This document shows positions 24,845 to 37,379 of a stretch of DNA of 64,000 nucleotides, piece after piece. The translations under genes and the position numbers were made by a program. Where the stretch lies: contig NW_022098067.1 in assembly GCF_002288925.2 (NCBI RefSeq), positions 3,642,886-3,706,885 of the forward strand. The letters are read 5' to 3'. Under the pieces are notes generated by a model, which saw nothing but the letters and a program-made list of their open reading frames with translations, searched no databases and was not told the origin of the DNA. The stretch's first letter is position 1. Every line of letters starts with the position of its first letter. This DNA is from Delphinapterus leucas. Its lineage: Eukaryota > Chordata > Mammalia > Artiodactyla > Monodontidae.

Positions 24845-25711
24845 TTTTTTCCAGTTTTATTGAGATATAATTGACATACAGCATTGTATAATTTAAGGTG
24901 CACAACAATTATTTGACTTTCATACATAATGAAATGTTTACCACTATAAGTTTAGTGAACATCCATCACATAATATAGATACAAAATTAAAGAAATGGAA
25001 AAAATATATTTTCCTTGTGGTGAGAACTCAGGATTTGCTCACAACAACTTTCATGTATAACATACATCAGTGTTCATTATATTTATCATGCTGTGCATTA
25101 CATCCCTAGCACAGGAAGTCCCCTACATACAAACCTTCAAGCTGTAAACATTCAAAGGTGTGAACGTGCGTTCGCATGTCCAGTCACATAAGTTAGTTTA
25201 TGTGTCTGGTGTACATTGTCACGTGTGCATCCTCTATAAGTGGTTGTATTTGTGTGTACTTTACTGTACAGTACTGTATAGAGTACAGTAGTACAGTATC
25301 TATATTTCAAGCCCAGTATGTCTGGAAGCAAGCATAAAAGCAGCAGTGATGTAGCTGGTACTGTACTGTACTTTTCAAGGTACCGTTCTGTAAAATTAAA
25401 ATGTTTAATTTATTTTTGGTGTTTATTTGCTTTTTATGTATTATTTGTGTGAAAAGTATTATAAACCTATTACAGTACAGTACTATATAGCCAATTGTGT
25501 TAGTTGGGTACCTAGGCTAACTTTGTTGGACTATGAACAAATTAGACTTATGAACATGCTTTTGGAACAGAACTCATTTGTATATGGGGACTTAACTGTA
25601 CTCATTTATCTTATAATTGGAAGTTTGTACCTTTTGACTGCCTTCATTCAGTTGCCTCTTCCCCTGCCATCACTGCTGGTACACATAAATCTGATCTCTT
25701 TTTCTATGAGT
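24845..25711 (-). mobile_element. L1 3' end fragment, split by a DNA transposon
   Basis: Starts with the typical antisense L1 3' terminus (TTTTATTGAGATATAATTGA) and continues through 3' UTR at 24845-25111 and 25599-25711. The interruption at 25112-25598 is a separate TIR element. Reading across it, the L1 sequence resumes without loss. Confidence 0.85.
25112..25598. mobile_element. pogo/Tigger-type non-autonomous DNA transposon nested in L1
   Basis: A 487-bp insertion bounded by terminal inverted repeats: CAGGAAGTCCCCTACATAC at the left and the inverse of CAGTTAAGTCCCCATATAC at the right. The flanking dinucleotides are CA (25110-25111) and TA (25599-25600), consistent with a TA target duplication with one transition, since the interrupted L1 expects TA there. 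TIRs starting CAG and TA targets are the hallmark of pogo/Tigger-like transposons. The interior holds short palindromes such as TACTGTACAGTACTGTA and no transposase frame. Confidence 0.8.
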
Positions 25712-26139
25712 ATGTTTGCTTGTTTGCTGATTTTTGAAGTATAACTGATCTACAACACTCTTGTTAGTTTCTGGTACACAACATAGTGATTCAATATTTC
25801 TGTGCATTTCAAAATGATCACTACAATAACTCCAGTTACCATTTGTCACCATAAAAAGATATTACATAATTATTTATATTCCCCACACTGTACATTTTAT
25901 ACTCATGACATTTATTTGATTTGTACCTCTTAATCTCCCTCACTTATTTCTATCCTCTCCCTAACCCCCTCCTTCTGGCAACCATCTGTTTGTTCTTTGA
26001 ATCTGTGACTCCATTTCTGTTTTGTTATGCTTATTCATTTGCTTTTTTGTTTAGATTCCACATAAGTCAAATCATATACTATTTATATACCTCGGCCTGA
26101 CTTATTTCATTTAGCATAATACCCGCTATGCCAATCCAT

Positions 26140-26190
26140 GTTGTCACAAAGGACAAGATTTCATTTGTTTTTATGGCTGAGTAATAAATC

Positions 26191-26271
<81 letters not shown>

Positions 26272-29200
26272 CATCTTCTTTATCCATTCATTCATTGATG
26301 GGCACTTAGGTTCCTTCCCTATCTTGTATATTGTAAATTATGCTGAAATGAACATAGGGATGTGTATATCTTTTTGAATTAGTATTTTCATTTTCTTCAG
26401 ATAAATACCCAGGAGTGGAATTACTGGATCATATAGCAAATCTATTTAATTTTTTGAGGAATCTCCATAATATTTTCCATAATGGTTGCATCAATTTACA
26501 TTCCCATCAAGAGTGTGCATCCCTCTTCTCCACATCATTGCCAGCACTTGTTATTTGTCATCCTTTTGCCATTCTGACAATTGTGAGGTGATATTTCATT
26601 GTGGTTTTGATTTACATTTCCCTGATTATTAGCGATGTTGAGTATCTTTTCATGTCCCTGTTGGCTATCTCTCTGTCTTCTTTGTAAAAATGTCTATTTA
26701 GATCCTCTGCCCATTTTTTCATCTGGTTATTTGTTTTTTGATGTTGAATTATAAAAGTTCTTTGTATATTTTGGAAAGTAACCCCTTATGGCATCTGTCA
26801 TTTGTAAATATCTTCTCCCATTAGTAGGCAATCTTTTCATTTTGCTGATAGCTTCCTTTGCTGTGCAAAAGCTTTTTAGTTTGATGTAATCCCATTTGTT
26901 TATTTTTGCTTTTGTTTCCCTTGCCTGAGGAGATATATCCATAAAATCATTGCTAAGACCATTATCAAAGAGCATACCGCCTATTTTTATTCTAGAAGGT
27001 TTAGTTTCAGGTCTTAAATTTAAGTCTTTAATCTATTTTGAGTTTATATTTGTATATGGTGTGAGAAAGTAGTCCAGTTTGATTATTTTGCATGTAGCTG
27101 TTCTGAACAACATTTATTTAAGAGGCTGTTTTTCCTCCATTGTATATTCTTGCCTCCTTTGTCATAGATTAATTGACCATATAACTGTGGGCTCATTTCT
27201 AGGCTCTCTATTCTGGTCCATTTATCCATGTGTCTGTTTTGTGCCAGTACCACACTGTTTTGATTACTGTAGCTTTGTAGTATAGTTTGAAATCTGGTAG
27301 CATAATGTCTCCAGATTTTTTTCTTTCTCAAGATTGTTTTGGCTATTTGAGGTCTTTTATGTTTCCAACAAATTTTAGAATTATTTATTCTAGTTCTGTG
27401 AAAAATGCCATTGGTTTTTTGATAGGGATTGCATTAAATCTGCAGATTGCCTTAGATGGTATGATCATTTTAACAAAAGTAATTCTTCCAGTCCATGAGC
27501 ATGTTGTATCTTATCATCTGCTTGCATGGTTTTCAATTTCTTTCTTCTGTCTTATAGCTTTCCAAATACAGATCTTTTACCTCCTTAGTTAAATTTGTTA
27601 CCAGGTATTTTATTTTTTTTTGTTGCAACTGGATTGTTTTCTTAATTTCTCTTTCTGATAGTTTGTTGTTAGTGTACAGAAATGCAACAGATTTCTGCAT
27701 ATTAATTTTGTGTCCTGCAACTTTACCAAATTCATTTATTATTTCTAAATTTTTTTGGTGGTGTCTTTAGAATTTTCTATCTATGGTGTCATATCATCTA
27801 CAAACAGTGACATTTTTATTTCTTCCTTTCCAATTTTAATGTCTTGTACTTCTTTTTCTTGTCTGATTGCTATGGCTAGGACTTTCAATACTATGCTGAA
27901 TAAAATAGTGAGAGTGGGCATCCTTGTCTTGTTCCTGATATTACAAGGAAATGCTTTTAGCTTTTCACCATTGAGTATGATATTGACTGTAGATTTTTCA
28001 TTTGGCCATTATTATATTGAGGTATGTTTCCTTGATATCCACGTTGTTGAGTGTTTTTATCATAAATGGATGTTGGATTTTGTCAAAAGATTTTTCCTCA
28101 TCTATTGAAATGATTATATGATTTTTATTCTTCAATTTGTTAACACGGTAATCACATTGATTGATTTGGGGATATTGAACCATCCTTACATCCCTGGAAT
28201 AAATCCCACTTGATCATGTTGTATCATCCTTTTAATGGATCATTGAACTGGGTTTGCTAATACTTTATTGAGAATGTTTGCATGTATGCTCATCAGGGAT
28301 ATTGGCCTATAATTTTCTTTTTTGTGATATATTTGGTTTGGTGTCAGGGTGATGCTGGCCTCATGGAATGAGTTTGAAAGCATTCCTTCCTCTGCAATTT
28401 TTTGCATAATTTAAGAAATATGGGTAGTAATGCTCCTCTAAATGTTTACAAGAATTCATCTGTGATGCCATCTTGTTCTGGACTTGTTGTGAATTGTTTT
28501 TTAATTAATGATTCAATTTTATTACTAGTAATTGGTTTGTTTATATTTTCTATTTCTTCCTGCTTCAGTCTTGGGACATTGGACATATCTAGGAATTTGT
28601 CCATTTCTTCCAGGTTGTCAATTTTATTAGCATATAATTGTTCATAGTAATCTTTTATGATCTTTTGTATTTCTGTGGTATTAGTTGTAATGTCTCCTTT
28701 TTCACTTCTGATTTTATTAGTTTTGAAAGTCTTTTTTTTTCTTGGTGAGTCTGAATAAAGGTTTATCAATTTGCTTATTTTTTAAAGAACTAACTCAGTT
28801 TCATTAATCTTTTCTATTGTTATTTTCCTCCCTATATCATTTATTTCTGCTCTGATATTTATGATTTTTTCCCTCTACTAACTGGATTTTGTTTCTTCTA
28901 CTTTTTCTATTTTAATAAGATATGTAATTAGGTCATTTATTTGAGATTTTCTTGTTTCCTGAGGTAAGCTTCTATCACAGTAAACTTCCCATTTACAGCT
29001 AATTTGTTGCATTCCATAGATTTTGGATCATTGTGTTTTCATTTTCATTTCTCTTGAGGCATGGTTTGGTTTTCTCTTTGATTTCTTCAATGAACCACTT
29101 GTTGTTTAGTAGCATATTATTTAGCCTCCCTGTGTTTGTGATCTTTTGCATTTTTTTTCCTTGTAGTTGATTTCCAGTCTCATAGCATTATGGTCAGAAA

Positions 29201-29844
29201 AGATACTTTATGTGATTTCAATATTCTTATATTTATTGAGACATATTTTGTGGCCTGGCATGTGATCTATCCTAGAGAATGTTCCATGTGCACTTGATAA
29301 GAATGTGTATACTGCTGCTTTGGATGGAATGTTCTATTATCATTTAAGTCCATCTGCTCTAATGTGTCATTTAAGGCCATTGTTTCCTTATTGACTTTCT
29401 GTCTGGATGATTTGTCCATTGATGTAGGTGAGGAGATAGATAAAGTCCTCTACTATTATTGTGTTACTGTCAATATTTCACTTCATGTCTGTTAATATTT
29501 GCTTTATGTATTTAGGTGCTCCTATTTTGGGTGCATATATATTTAAAATGTTATATCTTTTTCTTAGATTGATCCCTTGATCATCTTATTACAGTTTTTG
29601 TTTTAATGTCTATTTTGTCTAAGTATTGGTACTCCAGCTTTATTTTCATTTCATTTGCATAGAATACCTTTTTCCATCTCACTTTCAGTCTATGTGTGTC
29701 TTTATATTTGAAGTGAAATTTTTGTAGGCAGCATCTATATGGGTTTTGTTTTTGTATCCATTCAGCCACCCTATGTCTTTTGATTGGAGCATTTAGTCCA
29801 CTTACATTTAAAGTAATTATTGTTAGGTATGTACTTATTGCCAT
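26140..29844 (-). pseudogene. Old L1 ORF2 remnant
   Basis: Start of ORF2 at 29844 reads MAISTYLTIITLNVSGLNAP, recognisable as the endonuclease N-terminus, with the catalytic-Glu context degraded (LQKFHF in place of LQETHF). Further recognisable pieces: 28446-28769 (IIKDYYEQLYANKIDNLEEM), 27998-28183 ([20 protein letters not shown]) and 26727-26975. Many stops and frameshifts; no function. Confidence 0.85.
26192..26269. repeat. (TG)n(TA)n compound microsatellite in L1
   Basis: About 20 TG then about 19 TA units, replacing the short TATATG stretch found at this place in other L1 copies (after GAGTAATA..ATCATTG). Confidence 0.97.
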
Positions 29845-31439
29845 TTTGTTAATTGATTTTGGATTGTTGTTGTAGTTCTTTTTGGTCCTTTCTTCTTTCG
29901 CTATCTTCCCTTGTGATTTGATTACTGTCTTTAGTGATATATTCAGATTTCTTTCTCTTTTCTATAGGTGTATTTATATTATATATTTTTGGTTTGTGGT
30001 TGCCATGAGGTTTATATATATAGCATCCTATATATAAATGATTATTTTAAGTTGCTGATCTCTTAAGTTCAAATGCATTTTTAAAACCTTGCATTTTTAC
30101 AACCCACCCACATTTACTGTTATGACATCATATTTTACATCTTTTTGCTTTGTGTATCCCTTAATTACTTACTGTGGATATAGATGTTATTACTACTTTG
30201 GTCTTTTAACCTTCCTACTAGCTTTATATGTGGTTAACTTACTAACTTTACTGTATATTTGCCTTTACCAATAAGATTTTTCCTTTAATCCATTTCATAT
30301 TTCTAGTTGTGGCTTTTTCTTTTCTGCTTAGAGAAGGCCCTTCAACATTTCTTGTAAAGCTGGTTTCATGGTGCTGAACTCTTTGCTAGTCTGTGAAACT
30401 TTTGATCTCTCCTTCAAATCTGAATGAAAGCCTTGCCAGGTAGCCTTCTTGAATGAAAGCCTTCTTGGTTGTACATTTTTCCCTTTTGTCACTTTTAAAT
30501 ATATCATGCCATTCCCTTATGGCCAGCAAAGTTTCTGCTGAAAAGTGTGCTGATAGGCTTATGGGAGTTCCCTTGGGTGTAACTTGTTGCTTTTCCCTTG
30601 TTGACTTCAATAATCTCTCTTATCTTTAATTTTTACCATTTTGATTACAATATGCCTTGGTGTGTTCCTCTTTCATTTGATCCTGTTTGGGACTCTCTGT
30701 GATTCCTGGACCTGAATGTTTGTTTCCTTTCCCAGGCTAGGGAAGTCTCCAGCTATTTTGTTTTCAAATATGTTCTCTGCCTCTTCCCTCTCTCATCCCC
30801 TACTGGGACCCCTATAATGTGAATGTTAGTATGCTTTCTGTTGTTCCACAGGTCTCTTAAACTGCCCTCATTATTTTATTCTTTTTTCTTTCTTCTGTTC
30901 AGCTTCAGTGACTTCCATTTTTCTTCCAGTGCACGGATCTCTTCCTCTGTATCATCTAATCTATTGTTGATTCCTTATAGTATATTTTTTATTTTGATTA
31001 TTGTATTCTTCAGCTCTGTTTGGATCTTCTTTATATTTTCTAACTCCTTGTTAAAGTTCTCACTGTGTTTGTCCATTCTTATCTCAAGTACTTTTGAGCA
31101 TATTTATGATCATTATCTTGAACTCTTTTTTGAGTAGATTGCTTATCTCCACTTCACTTAGTTCTTCTTCTGGGAGTTTATCTTGTTCCTTCAACTGGAA
31201 TATATTCTCTGTCCCCTCATTTTGCCTAATTTGTTGTTTTTATTTTTTGTTTTTGGTATGTTGGTTATATTCCCTGATCGTGGAGAACTGGCCTTTTCCA
31301 TGGACATCCTATGCATCCCAGCAATGCAGTCCTCTGGTCACAAGAGCTATGTGCTCTAGGGGAGCCCCACATATGAGCTGCATGGACCTTTCTGTTGTGG
31401 CAGGCTGACTACTGTGGACGGTCTTGTAAGTGTGGCTTT

Positions 31440-32480
31440 CCAACAGTTTCGTTGGTTGCCAGGCCCTGCCTTATGCAGCAAATGCTGGCCATTGTGGTCA
31501 TGGCCAGGTCTCAAGATGGCTGGCTGTGTAGCTTCAGGCTGTTCCTGGCCCACTAGTGGGTGGTGCAGAGTCCTGGAATGTCTGGTTGTGGCCAGGGTAT
31601 CCCAGATTTAGTGTTGGCCTGCTGGTGGTTGAGGCCAGTTCCTGACACAGCTGGCTACAGGGTCCAGAGTGTTCCAAAGGAGGTGTTGCCCTGCTGGTGG
31701 GTGGTATCAGATCCCTGGGTGGCTAGATTAGGGACCCAATGTCTCTCAGACTGGGTGCAGCCTGCTGGTGAGAAGTGTTGGGGCTCAGTGGGGTGCTAAG
31801 GCTGGTGTCGGCCTGCTCATGAGTGGGACCAGGGCCCAGTGTATCTCAGGGTTTGTGCGTCCCACTGGTGGATGAAGCCATTTCCTGGACCTATTGCCAG
31901 CCTACAGGTGGGTGGTGTTGGTTCCTTGGATCTGTTGCTGCAGGGTACAGGGTTCTCAGAGCTGGTGTCAGTCCACTGGTGAATGGGGCAGGGGCCTAGA
32001 GATACCAGGGGCTAGTGCCAGCCCACTTGGGTATGGAGCTAGGATGTGGGGTCTCTGACTGCAGGGACCAAGGGTCCCTGAGCTGGTGCTAGACTGCTGG
32101 TAGGAGGGGCTGGGTTCTGGCCCCTCTGATGGGTAGGTCTGGGTCCCAGAGCATCTGGGGACTCAGGGGTACCCTGAGGCAGCCACCCTGCTGGTGCATG
32201 GGGCCATTGTCCCACCCAGCTAGCTGCTTGGCCTGAGGCATCTCAGTACTGGTGCCATCAGGCTGTTGGGAGGGTTGAGTGTGAGTGTTAATAAGAGAGG
32301 ATTTCAAAATGATGCTTGCCAGTACCAGTGTACTTGTGGCAGAAGAAGCTTCTAAAAATGGCTGCCTCCAGTGTCTGTGTCCCCAGGTTGAGCTCCATTT
32401 GCCTTTTGCCTCTCCAGATCTCAGCAGGTGCATCTGACCCAGGCTCCTTTCAAATCACTGCTTCTTCCCTGGGTCCTGAG
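31440..32480. repeat. Irregular GC-rich iterations in old L1 5' UTR
   Basis: The plus strand repeats a theme of CTGCTGGTGGGTGG followed by a GGGGCC/CAGGG-type stretch and TCTC/CTGG, at irregular spacing of roughly 50-75 bp (near 31555, 31618, 31693, 31762, 31812, 31862, 31904, 31975, 32096, 32190). It is the 5' UTR of the old L1, so on the L1 sense strand it is a C-rich iterated promoter region. Confidence 0.75.
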
Positions 32481-34284
32481 ACATGTGAGATTTTGGGTGC
32501 ACCCTTTTAAGAGTTCAGCCTGTTTCCTGCAGCCCTCTGGCTCTTCTGAAAGTAAGCCCCACTGACCTTCAAAGCCAAACATTCTGGGAGCTCATCTTCC
32601 TGGTTCATGATCCCCGGTCTGGGGAGCCTGATGTAGGACTTGGACCCATTGCTCCTTGGGGAGAACCTCTGCAATTGTAATTATCCTCCTGTTTGTGGGT
32701 CACCCATCCAGGGATATGGGTCTTGACTATACCTCATTTCTTCCCCTCCTACCCATTTCATTGTGGTTTCTTCTTTACATCTTTAGTTGTAGAAGATCTT
32801 TTCTGCTAGTCTTCAGGTCTCTCTCATCAATAGATGTTCTGTAAATAGTTGTAATTTTGTTGTGCTCATGGCGGGGGTGAGCTCAGGGTCTTCCTCATCC
32901 ACCAACTTCTTAAATTGATATTTAAAGTACCAATCAGGCATCTGGTCAAGGCTATGCCATTTTACCAACTGATTGATCCAAAATACAAAGTTAGGTGGCA
33001 TATCATCCCTATTGTCTACCCATAAATTAAATTATTAAGATTTTTAAGTAATACAGCCAAAATCATATCAGATTCTCACAGGTTCCTTTATTCTCTTATT
33101 TAAGGAAAATTGTGCATTATCAACAGAAAAACATTTTCTTGTGCCAGCAGGCTAGAAATCTCATAATTTTGTTAAAGTCATTTTGGTTCACTTCAGGAAA
33201 CATTTCTAGCTAACTACTGCCCTTGCTGAGCACTGTGCTAACTCCTGGAGATATAAATAAAATAAGAGTGGGCTACCACTCCCTGGGATTTTAGGCTAGA
33301 CAAAGTAGATGTAAGTGAGGTCTGGCACATCCCTTGGGAGTATACCTGAAGCCAAAGCCATTTCCTATACTTTTAAAAATATAGACAGTAATAAGGATAC
33401 TACACAGTCCCTATTCTACACCTCCTCACGGGTAAATAAAGGATGAGGTATAATGCAGGTCAGGTATTAGGATCACAATATCTAGACACAATCCCTGCTG
33501 AGTCCCTGTCCTACAGGGAGATAGCCCATAGAATCCAACAGTAAGGAGCTCAAAAAGTGCATATAATGTCATTTGGAGTTTTGAGAGCCCCAAAATACAG
33601 GCATTCTGCTACCTCTCTTAAAATTGACCTTTAAACATTCTCAATAAAGCAAGAATGAATGTTCTCAGAGTTGAAAGGTTTTCATCCCCACAGGGAATTC
33701 AGAAGCAGTGCTTCAGTAGAGAGAGCAATGTGCCTGCTTTACTGAGGGCCTTGTAGTCTAGCAGAGACAGAGGGTCACATAATTTAAGGGAAGGCAAACG
33801 AGGTTATGAATACACAGGCGGATAATTTCACTCCTGTCTGTCAGCTGTTCAAAAATTGATATGCCCAAAGTACTACTTGAACACCAAGGAAGAATTCCAA
33901 ACCAGAGTGGTGAAGCTATGTGGGGAGAATTGGAAAGAAATCTCCCCAGAGTAAGTGGTATCTCAGTCTTGAAAAGTTAGTAGTTAACCAAGAAGAGTAG
34001 GATCTCAAGGGAGAATTGCATAAGCTAGGACACGAAGATGTAGGAATTATGATTCTCTATCAAGAAACCCTAAATGAGCAGACAGTTATGAAAATGTATA
34101 TTTTAAAGGGCAATAACAATTTCTCTCCATTTTTAAATGATCTCTTTATTATCAGCCAATTAATTCAGAACTTCAATACCTGACTAGAAACTGCTATAGT
34201 AGCAGTTTGTAGGCACTTATTGATCTTAGAAGAGGTCAAAGCAAAAGAGGAACATTCATTTCCAGAAACAATATGAGTGTCTAT

Positions 34285-34385
34285 GATGTGCTTTCCTCTC
34301 CCACTAGAATGAAGGTTCCATAAGACAGAGTGTTTTTGTCTTATTATTCACAGCTCCATCTCCAACACCTAAAACAGAAAGTGTT
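34285..34385 (+). mobile_element. L2 3' fragment
   Basis: CCACTAGAATGAAGGTTCCA, then TTATTCACAGCTCCATCTCC. Confidence 0.6.
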
Positions 34386-34821
34386 ATATATGTAGTTATA
34401 GTTACTGCTATATGGTTATATAGTAAAAAAAATGGGGATTCAATGATAGACAAGACAGATCTGGTGCCTCTCCTTACTGAGTTGACCCACGTGTAGAGAG
34501 GTTTTAACCTAAGATAGCGAGAGAGGGGTTGTAAACTAGTATGGGGGAAAAAATTGACATCTTTATATTTCCTAACCTGTAACTGAAAATTTGCATTAAA
34601 GTTAATTATTAATATAGGCCACAAATCGCAGAGGTATTAGTATACCTGTGACTCTGTCACCATTAAAAATCAGAGATAACACTTTTCAGTGCTACAGATA
34701 TCTGAAAGTATCATTTTTGCTCATCATAATTTTTAAGTTGTTTGCTATTGACATGCCACTAGGTTTTATTACTCAATGCAATAATTAAAAAACAAATATA
34801 TTAGTATATCAATATATCTTG

Positions 34822-34853
34822 AAATTGTATTTCAATATCTTGAAATACAATTT
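34822..34853. repeat. Perfect 14-bp inverted repeat with 4-nt loop
   Basis: AAATTGTATTTCAA (34822-34835), loop TATC, then TTGAAATACAATTT (34840-34853). The motif ATATCTTGAAAT recurs three times between 34813 and 34868. Confidence 0.95.
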
Positions 34854-37019
34854 TGATATCTTGAAATTTTATTTCAATATAACTGGCTTCTTTTGTTATC
34901 CTAAGTAATCTATCTTATGCCTTTAAAAAGACCTCACCAGAATACTAAATATGTTCATGATACCAAAAATTGTTAAGAACTCCAGGTCTAGGGGTATAAA
35001 ATAAATTAATTTAAAAAGTAATTATTATTCAATGATATGGCAAGTGTGCTGATAGGGGAAGAATATGATGTTATCATTGCACATACATAGGATAGATGGG
35101 GTGTCTTGCAAGGATTTCCAGAGAAGTCATGCCTCTGCTCCCTCTGAAGCATTAGTAGGAGAGTATACATGTTTGAGAAACTGAAGGAAGTTTACTGTGA
35201 AAGGAACCAGAGTGACTGTGTGAGTAAATGAGGTGGGTGTTTGGGGGGTAAGAGATAGAAGCTGGAGAGATACACTTAGGCGAAGTAAGATTTGCACTTT
35301 ATTCTAAGGATAGTGGGAAGCTATTGATGAGTTTTAAAAACAGAGTAAAAGATCACTCTGGAGTGAATTGATTTGGGGAGGGGCAACCATTAAGCAAGGA
35401 GAGCAATTAAAATAGTTACAATAATTCAGGAAGATTGTCTGAGACCTGCATTGTCATTAGAAAAATACAGAAATAAAATCACCACATTATTAGAACATCA
35501 ATGCTTATTATGTTTTCATATTTAACTTTACTACAATTATTTTGTTATTAGTAGCATAAACCTTATTTCTCTTGCCTAATACAACCATTTACATTTCTTT
35601 TAGCGGTTAAAGGAAGTAAGGTAGGAGCTTCAGCAGGTGACAAAAGCCATTTTAGCTGTGAGTCCATGCAAGAAAGACTGCCAGCCAACTGCCTGAAGTG
35701 GAACCCATTTCTAATCATCATTCTAAGCTTCCAATCTTGACATAGTGATTTTTTGATAAGCTATATCATTTCAAAGCACATTTATATCAGTTGCTTCAAT
35801 TTTATCTTTAGCCAAATCCTCTCTTTCCTGTACTGCTAGTTCCCCAGGATGCAATTCAATATTTTCATTGATTCCATCCAACTAATCCATTTTCCTAAAA
35901 TCAAATGCAGTACATTGTTTGGCAAGGTTGTCCAAAATTTTGCTCTTTCTAGCACGTTCTCATTTAGTTGGGTATTTTCTGTTGATTAAATGTTAAACAT
36001 ATTGTTTTCTTTCAAATCGATTGACACGTGATACAAATATAATTTTGTTTATATATAATTATTTTATATATGATTTTTGTATATCATTTTTATATGATTT
36101 TTAAAGTTATATATGTTGGACACAATAAGTGACCTCTGGAAACTATAAGATGGCCTCTTAAAGCATTTAGTTTCCACTGTACCAAGTTTCATGAATATCA
36201 ATGTTCATTGTAGTCATACATTTCCAATATTTGACAAATATTGTGTCATTACTTGAATTACCTTCAACCAATCTCGTTGTATGAGGTGATTTCCATCAGT
36301 GTTCTGGTTCCTCCATCATCCTGTGAGGTACAAGACAAGACAAATAGGTACTAGATAGTTATCTAGAGTCTAAACACATGGGAAACTAAGAAAATAAGAA
36401 AGAAAAATCATCTTTATAAAGTGACTCTGTAAATAAATAAAATAGAATTTATTTTCCTCTGAACATTTTTTAAATAGTTGTACCAAACTTACACTGAGCA
36501 ATAGATTAATACTTTCATAGCTACTGATGATTTGTCTTATAAAGAGTTCATAAAAGTTTTTGTCATTTTTCTTTTCCACACACTGTAAACCTTAATATCT
36601 TATTTTGGTAATGAGAAGAAAGAAGCCCAAAGTAAATCAGAGACTGTACAGAAAGCACTACATTAGGAGCAATGACATATAAGAAATACTAAGGAATTTA
36701 TGTTTAGATGAGAAAAAAGACATAAATAAAGCTCACTCTAAGTAAGGTTATAGAATGAAGGCTTAATGGGTGGTGTGCACCTTTTAGAAGATAATTATGG
36801 TATATGTGTAACAAAGAAAAATTTAACTGTTTTGGTTCTACAAATATGAATAATCAGGAAACCTGGTTATACAGTGAGATTTGGGGTCTATTATTACACT
36901 CTAATTATCAATTTAACACTGCATGCTTCTGTATTTTTCTTGGAATACCATCACCAAATTAAAATTTGTTCCCCGATTTCACTCTTAAGCCATTCTAATT
37001 AGTCAGGTTTCCAACATCC

Positions 37020-37310
37020 TTCCAATCTAACTCATGCTTTATCCTCATTATCTGGCTAAATATCACCCATCACTTAAATCAGCTTAATAACTACACCGCC
37101 TTTTTGAAACCATAATGGATTCCTTTATATCTTATTCATTTCCCCTTCTTGGGACTTGTCATCAGTACTATATCATTAGCAATTAATTATAAGCCAATTT
37201 CTGCTACTTATTGTTGGCTTCATCTGTTCTCCAGCAAGAATGTAAACTCTATATCAGCATGTCTTCTAGTATACAGCTTAGAGCTCAATGTATTTGTTTA
37301 GGTGACTGCT
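37020..37310 (+). mobile_element. L2 3' fragment
   Basis: CAGCAAGAATGTAAACTCTA and the preceding Pro/Ser-type pyrimidine region. Diverged. Confidence 0.45.
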
Positions 37311-37379
37311 GACTACAATTTAAATAGAAATTACATGAATTTTTTGAAAGATAAGCCTAGTTTGAGTTCCTCCTATGTA

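Larger units (their letters stand above)
25712..32912 (-). mobile_element. Old, nearly full-length L1
   Basis: A 7.2-kb decayed L1. From its 3' end it has 3' UTR (25712 to about 26100), ORF2 (29844 down to about 26100), ORF1 C-terminal region (30386-30610, with SAHFSAETLLAIREWHDI and SFRFEGEIKSFTD), N-terminal coiled-coil region to about 31240, and a long 5' UTR to about 32912 ending in the typical GAGCTCA / GGGTC-like start region. Frames are broken throughout. A (TG)n(TA)n microsatellite has grown inside the ORF2 end at 26192-26269. No clear target-site duplication was found, as expected for an old insertion. Confidence 0.88.
32913..37019. other. Mostly unique or ancient non-coding sequence
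   Basis: Contains the L2 fragment at 34285, the hairpin at 34822 and pieces of the unassigned ancient repeat (33880-34060, 35120-35470). No gene seen. Confidence 0.55.

Noticed and set aside
26138..26377. Frame with a CVCVCV/YIYIYI run
   Set aside because: Translation of the (TG)n(TA)n microsatellite.
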